From the NCBI GenBank assembly GCA_002308155.1, contig DBVQ01000027.1, positions 16,471 through 23,046 on the forward strand: a DNA stretch of 6,576 nucleotides, written 5' to 3'. The position numbers and the translations under genes were made by a program. This DNA is from Christensenella sp. UBA1260 (GTDB taxonomy: Bacteria > Bacillota > Clostridia > Christensenellales > CAG-917). Below, piece by piece: positions 4,873 through 6,576 of the stretch. Position 1 is the stretch's first letter. Each line of letters opens with the position of its first letter. The notes beneath the pieces are model-generated. The model did no database searches and was not told the origin of the DNA. It saw nothing but the letters and a program-made list of their open reading frames with translations.

Positions 4873-6576
4873 TTGAACAATACAAGGCAAGCAAAATCAA
4901 GAAATGGGAACAGAATTGCGCTCGGCATATTGATAATAATCGTGTCGCTTTTCTGTTTTTTGTGTGATGTACGCGCATTCGGTGGCGTGGGCAGGATGGT
5001 CTATGGCTTTTTGGTCGGCTTCTTTGGCCTCGCGTCATATGCCTATTCAATTGCGGGCATAATCATCGGCGTATGCATCACTTTCGGCGTCAGACCAAGG
5101 ATGCGTTTCTCACGCGCACTTCTTTATTTTGGCATGCTCTTGATTGCAATTTTTGCTTTGCATATTTACACTTCAAGCGCACATATTCTCGGCGCCAAGT
5201 ACGGCGAATATCTCATGAATTGCTACAATAACACCAACACCGCAGGCGGTATGCTCTTTGGCGTGGCGGCGTTCCCGCTTATGAAGGCAATAACAACCGT
5301 CGGCGCACTTGTCGTTGCTTGCGCAGCGTTCTTTGCGCTTGGTTTTGTTGCAATCATTCCGTCACTCAAGCGCAACGTTGTTTATACTGCTTCTTCAAAG
5401 GCGGACAGAGAGAGACGTGCAAGAGAGCCGAAATCTTTCAAAAAGAACAAGAGATATGTTGAGGAACTCCCGCCAAAGCAAGTGGAAGCGCTTTCAAGTC
5501 CTGCGCTCACGGATTTCTCGCAACCGTCGGGGGATGGGCGCAATTTGTTTGTTGTAAACGTTGATGGCGACCCTCTTCAAAACGGCAACAAGAAGTATAA
5601 GGGTGCAGACGGCTATCGTCCGCTCTATCCAAATGCTCTGGGCGCGTATGAGGACGATTTGACAACCTCTTCCAATAGACCGCTTGCTGGCGAGGAGATT
5701 TATTCTCCGCGCAATCTTGCAAAGAGTGTGCTTTTTGCAAGGGACGAGAGGGAAGTGCAAGCAAACCTCAATCGTTTCAACACGGCGTCCAATCCAAACG
5801 ATGCGCTCAACAACTTCGGCAGACAATCCTCAACCGTCAAGCGCAACGAGCTTCGTCAAAAGCTTGGCATTGACACGTCGAGCGACGCTTATCGTGAGGA
5901 ATATCTCTCTCGCTATAAACTTCGTGAAAACTTGACCGAGCCCGAGACCACGATTATTTCGCCTCAGACGAGCGTGGCAGAAGAGCCTGTTGAGGCATCC
6001 TCAAAGCCTTTTGATTTCAAGGCAGAGTTCCAAAACTTGAAGGCAGAACAAGTCAAACGTTTTGGCGAGATGTACGTCAAGCCTGAGTTTGAATCAACGG
6101 CATACGATACGCCGGACAACGACGGAGTCGTTGAAGCGGAGAACGTGAAGAAAGAAGTTGTCAAACCAACTCGCACACGCTCTGATTTTGACGTGAATCC
6201 AACTGTTCAAAAGGCGGAAAACGCAGTTGAAAAACAAGTGAACGTTGGGCTTCAAGGCGCACTCAACCGCGCAATGAACGGCGACGACGAGCCTCAAAAG
6301 AAAGAGCCTGAAAAGCAGGAACTCGTCTCCGAAGCCTATGAGCAATCAGAGCCTATATATGACGAGCCTGAAATTGACATCCCAAGAGCGATATCCGTGC
6401 AGGATGCTCCTCGCCAAACCATAAAGGAGAGAGATGAGAGCGGCTATAAGCCTCAACCTGCCAAGATGCCGAGAGCATTTGAAGCAACGCAAGTTGAACA
6501 GAGCTATGAGATGCCAAAGGCAACACTTGAAAGACAAAACAAATATGTTGATTCGTCCGCAACCTACGGCGGCGAC
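4873..6576 (+). CDS. ftsK: FtsK/SpoIIIE-type DNA translocase, N-terminal membrane domain and long linker (3' end outside window)
   Basis: The frame is open from TTG 4873 to the last base, giving 568 codons with no stop. Hydrophobic segments lie at about residues 15-32, 43-72, 81-99 and 124-164, giving roughly four membrane passes; residues before and between them are basic or short, as in FtsK/SpoIIIE N-termini. From about 165 the protein is soluble, polar and low in complexity, with many Glu, Lys, Pro, Gln and Asn residues. This is the linker that tethers the membrane anchor at the division septum to the C-terminal RecA-like motor and the DNA-reading gamma domain. Neither the motor nor its Walker motifs are in the window. 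The linker is already about 400 residues, much longer than in B. subtilis SpoIIIE (787 residues in total). The call rests on topology, linker composition and position after the pnp-ylxY-mlpA block; no catalytic motif is visible. Another membrane protein with a disordered tail remains possible. Confidence 0.72.
   Translation, partial: MNNTRQAKSRNGNRIALGILIIIVSLFCFLCDVRAFGGVGRMVYGFLVGFFGLASYAYSIAGIIIGVCITFGVRPRMRFSRALLYFGMLLIAIFALHIYTSSAHILGAKYGEYLMNCYNNTNTAGGMLFGVAAFPLMKAITTVGALVVACAAFFALGFVAIIPSLKRNVVYTASSKADRERRAREPKSFKKNKRYVEELPPKQVEALSSPALTDFSQPSGDGRNLFVVNVDGDPLQNGNKKYKGADGYRPLYPNALGAYEDDLTTSSNRPLAGEEIYSPRNLAKSVLFARDEREVQANLNRFNTASNPNDALNNFGRQSSTVKRNELRQKLGIDTSSDAYREEYLSRYKLRENLTEPETTIISPQTSVAEEPVEASSKPFDFKAEFQNLKAEQVKRFGEMYVKPEFESTAYDTPDNDGVVEAENVKKEVVKPTRTRSDFDVNPTVQKAENAVEKQVNVGLQGALNRAMNGDDEPQKKEPEKQELVSEAYEQSEPIYDEPEIDIPRAISVQDAPRQTIKERDESGYKPQPAKMPRAFEATQVEQSYEMPKATLERQNKYVDSSATYGGD

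Noticed and set aside
1..6576. CRISPR array, insertion sequence, prophage or defence system
   Set aside because: No regularly spaced repeats, transposase or integrase motifs, terminal inverted repeats or target duplications are seen. All genes belong to a conserved housekeeping neighbourhood.

Overview
The window reads as a chromosomal segment of a Gram-positive, Clostridia-like Firmicute, probably an uncultured lineage. The basis is gene content and order: rpsO, pnp, a NodB-fold deacetylase-like gene, an M16 peptidase gene and an ftsK/spoIIIE-type gene. This matches the rpsO-pnpA-ylxY-mlpA-(others)-spoIIIE neighbourhood known from Bacillus and clostridia. Arginine is often AGA in the two highly expressed genes. 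Promoters are classic sigma-A type, and intrinsic terminators (GC stem plus T-run) are abundant. Base composition looks moderate in genes and strongly AT-rich between them.

Layout. Positions 1-228 hold the C-terminal 75 codons of ribosomal protein S15, closed by a strong terminator (235-261). A short leader with two small hairpins (270-311) precedes pnp (324-2438), a complete polynucleotide phosphorylase. A symmetric terminator (2459-2484) separates pnp from a convergent gene on the minus strand (2483-3199). That gene encodes a membrane-anchored, polysaccharide-deacetylase-fold protein whose catalytic motif is altered. A 100-bp divergent spacer carries an extended -10 promoter for a complete M16 zinc peptidase gene (3300-4562), placed so close to the ATG that the mRNA is predicted to be leaderless. 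The 310-bp gap 4563-4872 holds no convincing gene. It contains a cluster of hairpins just after the peptidase stop, two candidate terminators sharing a 10-bp repeat, overlapping AT-rich palindromes, and a near-consensus promoter. That promoter drives the last gene, which starts at TTG 4873 and runs off the window at 6576: the N-terminal membrane domain and very long linker of an FtsK/SpoIIIE-like DNA translocase, with the motor domain still to come.

How the parts relate. S15 and PNPase are the usual translation/RNA-turnover pair. The deacetylase-like protein, the M16 peptidase and FtsK are the usual downstream neighbours, linked in Firmicutes by synteny more than by one pathway. Here they are not one operon: each gene after pnp has its own promoter or orientation, and the ylxY-like gene is flipped relative to the usual order. 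I see no mobile element, CRISPR array, tRNA or defence system. The non-routine content is mainly regulatory: the leaderless promoter, the structured intergenic element, the possible alternative pairing between terminators, and the degenerate deacetylase.
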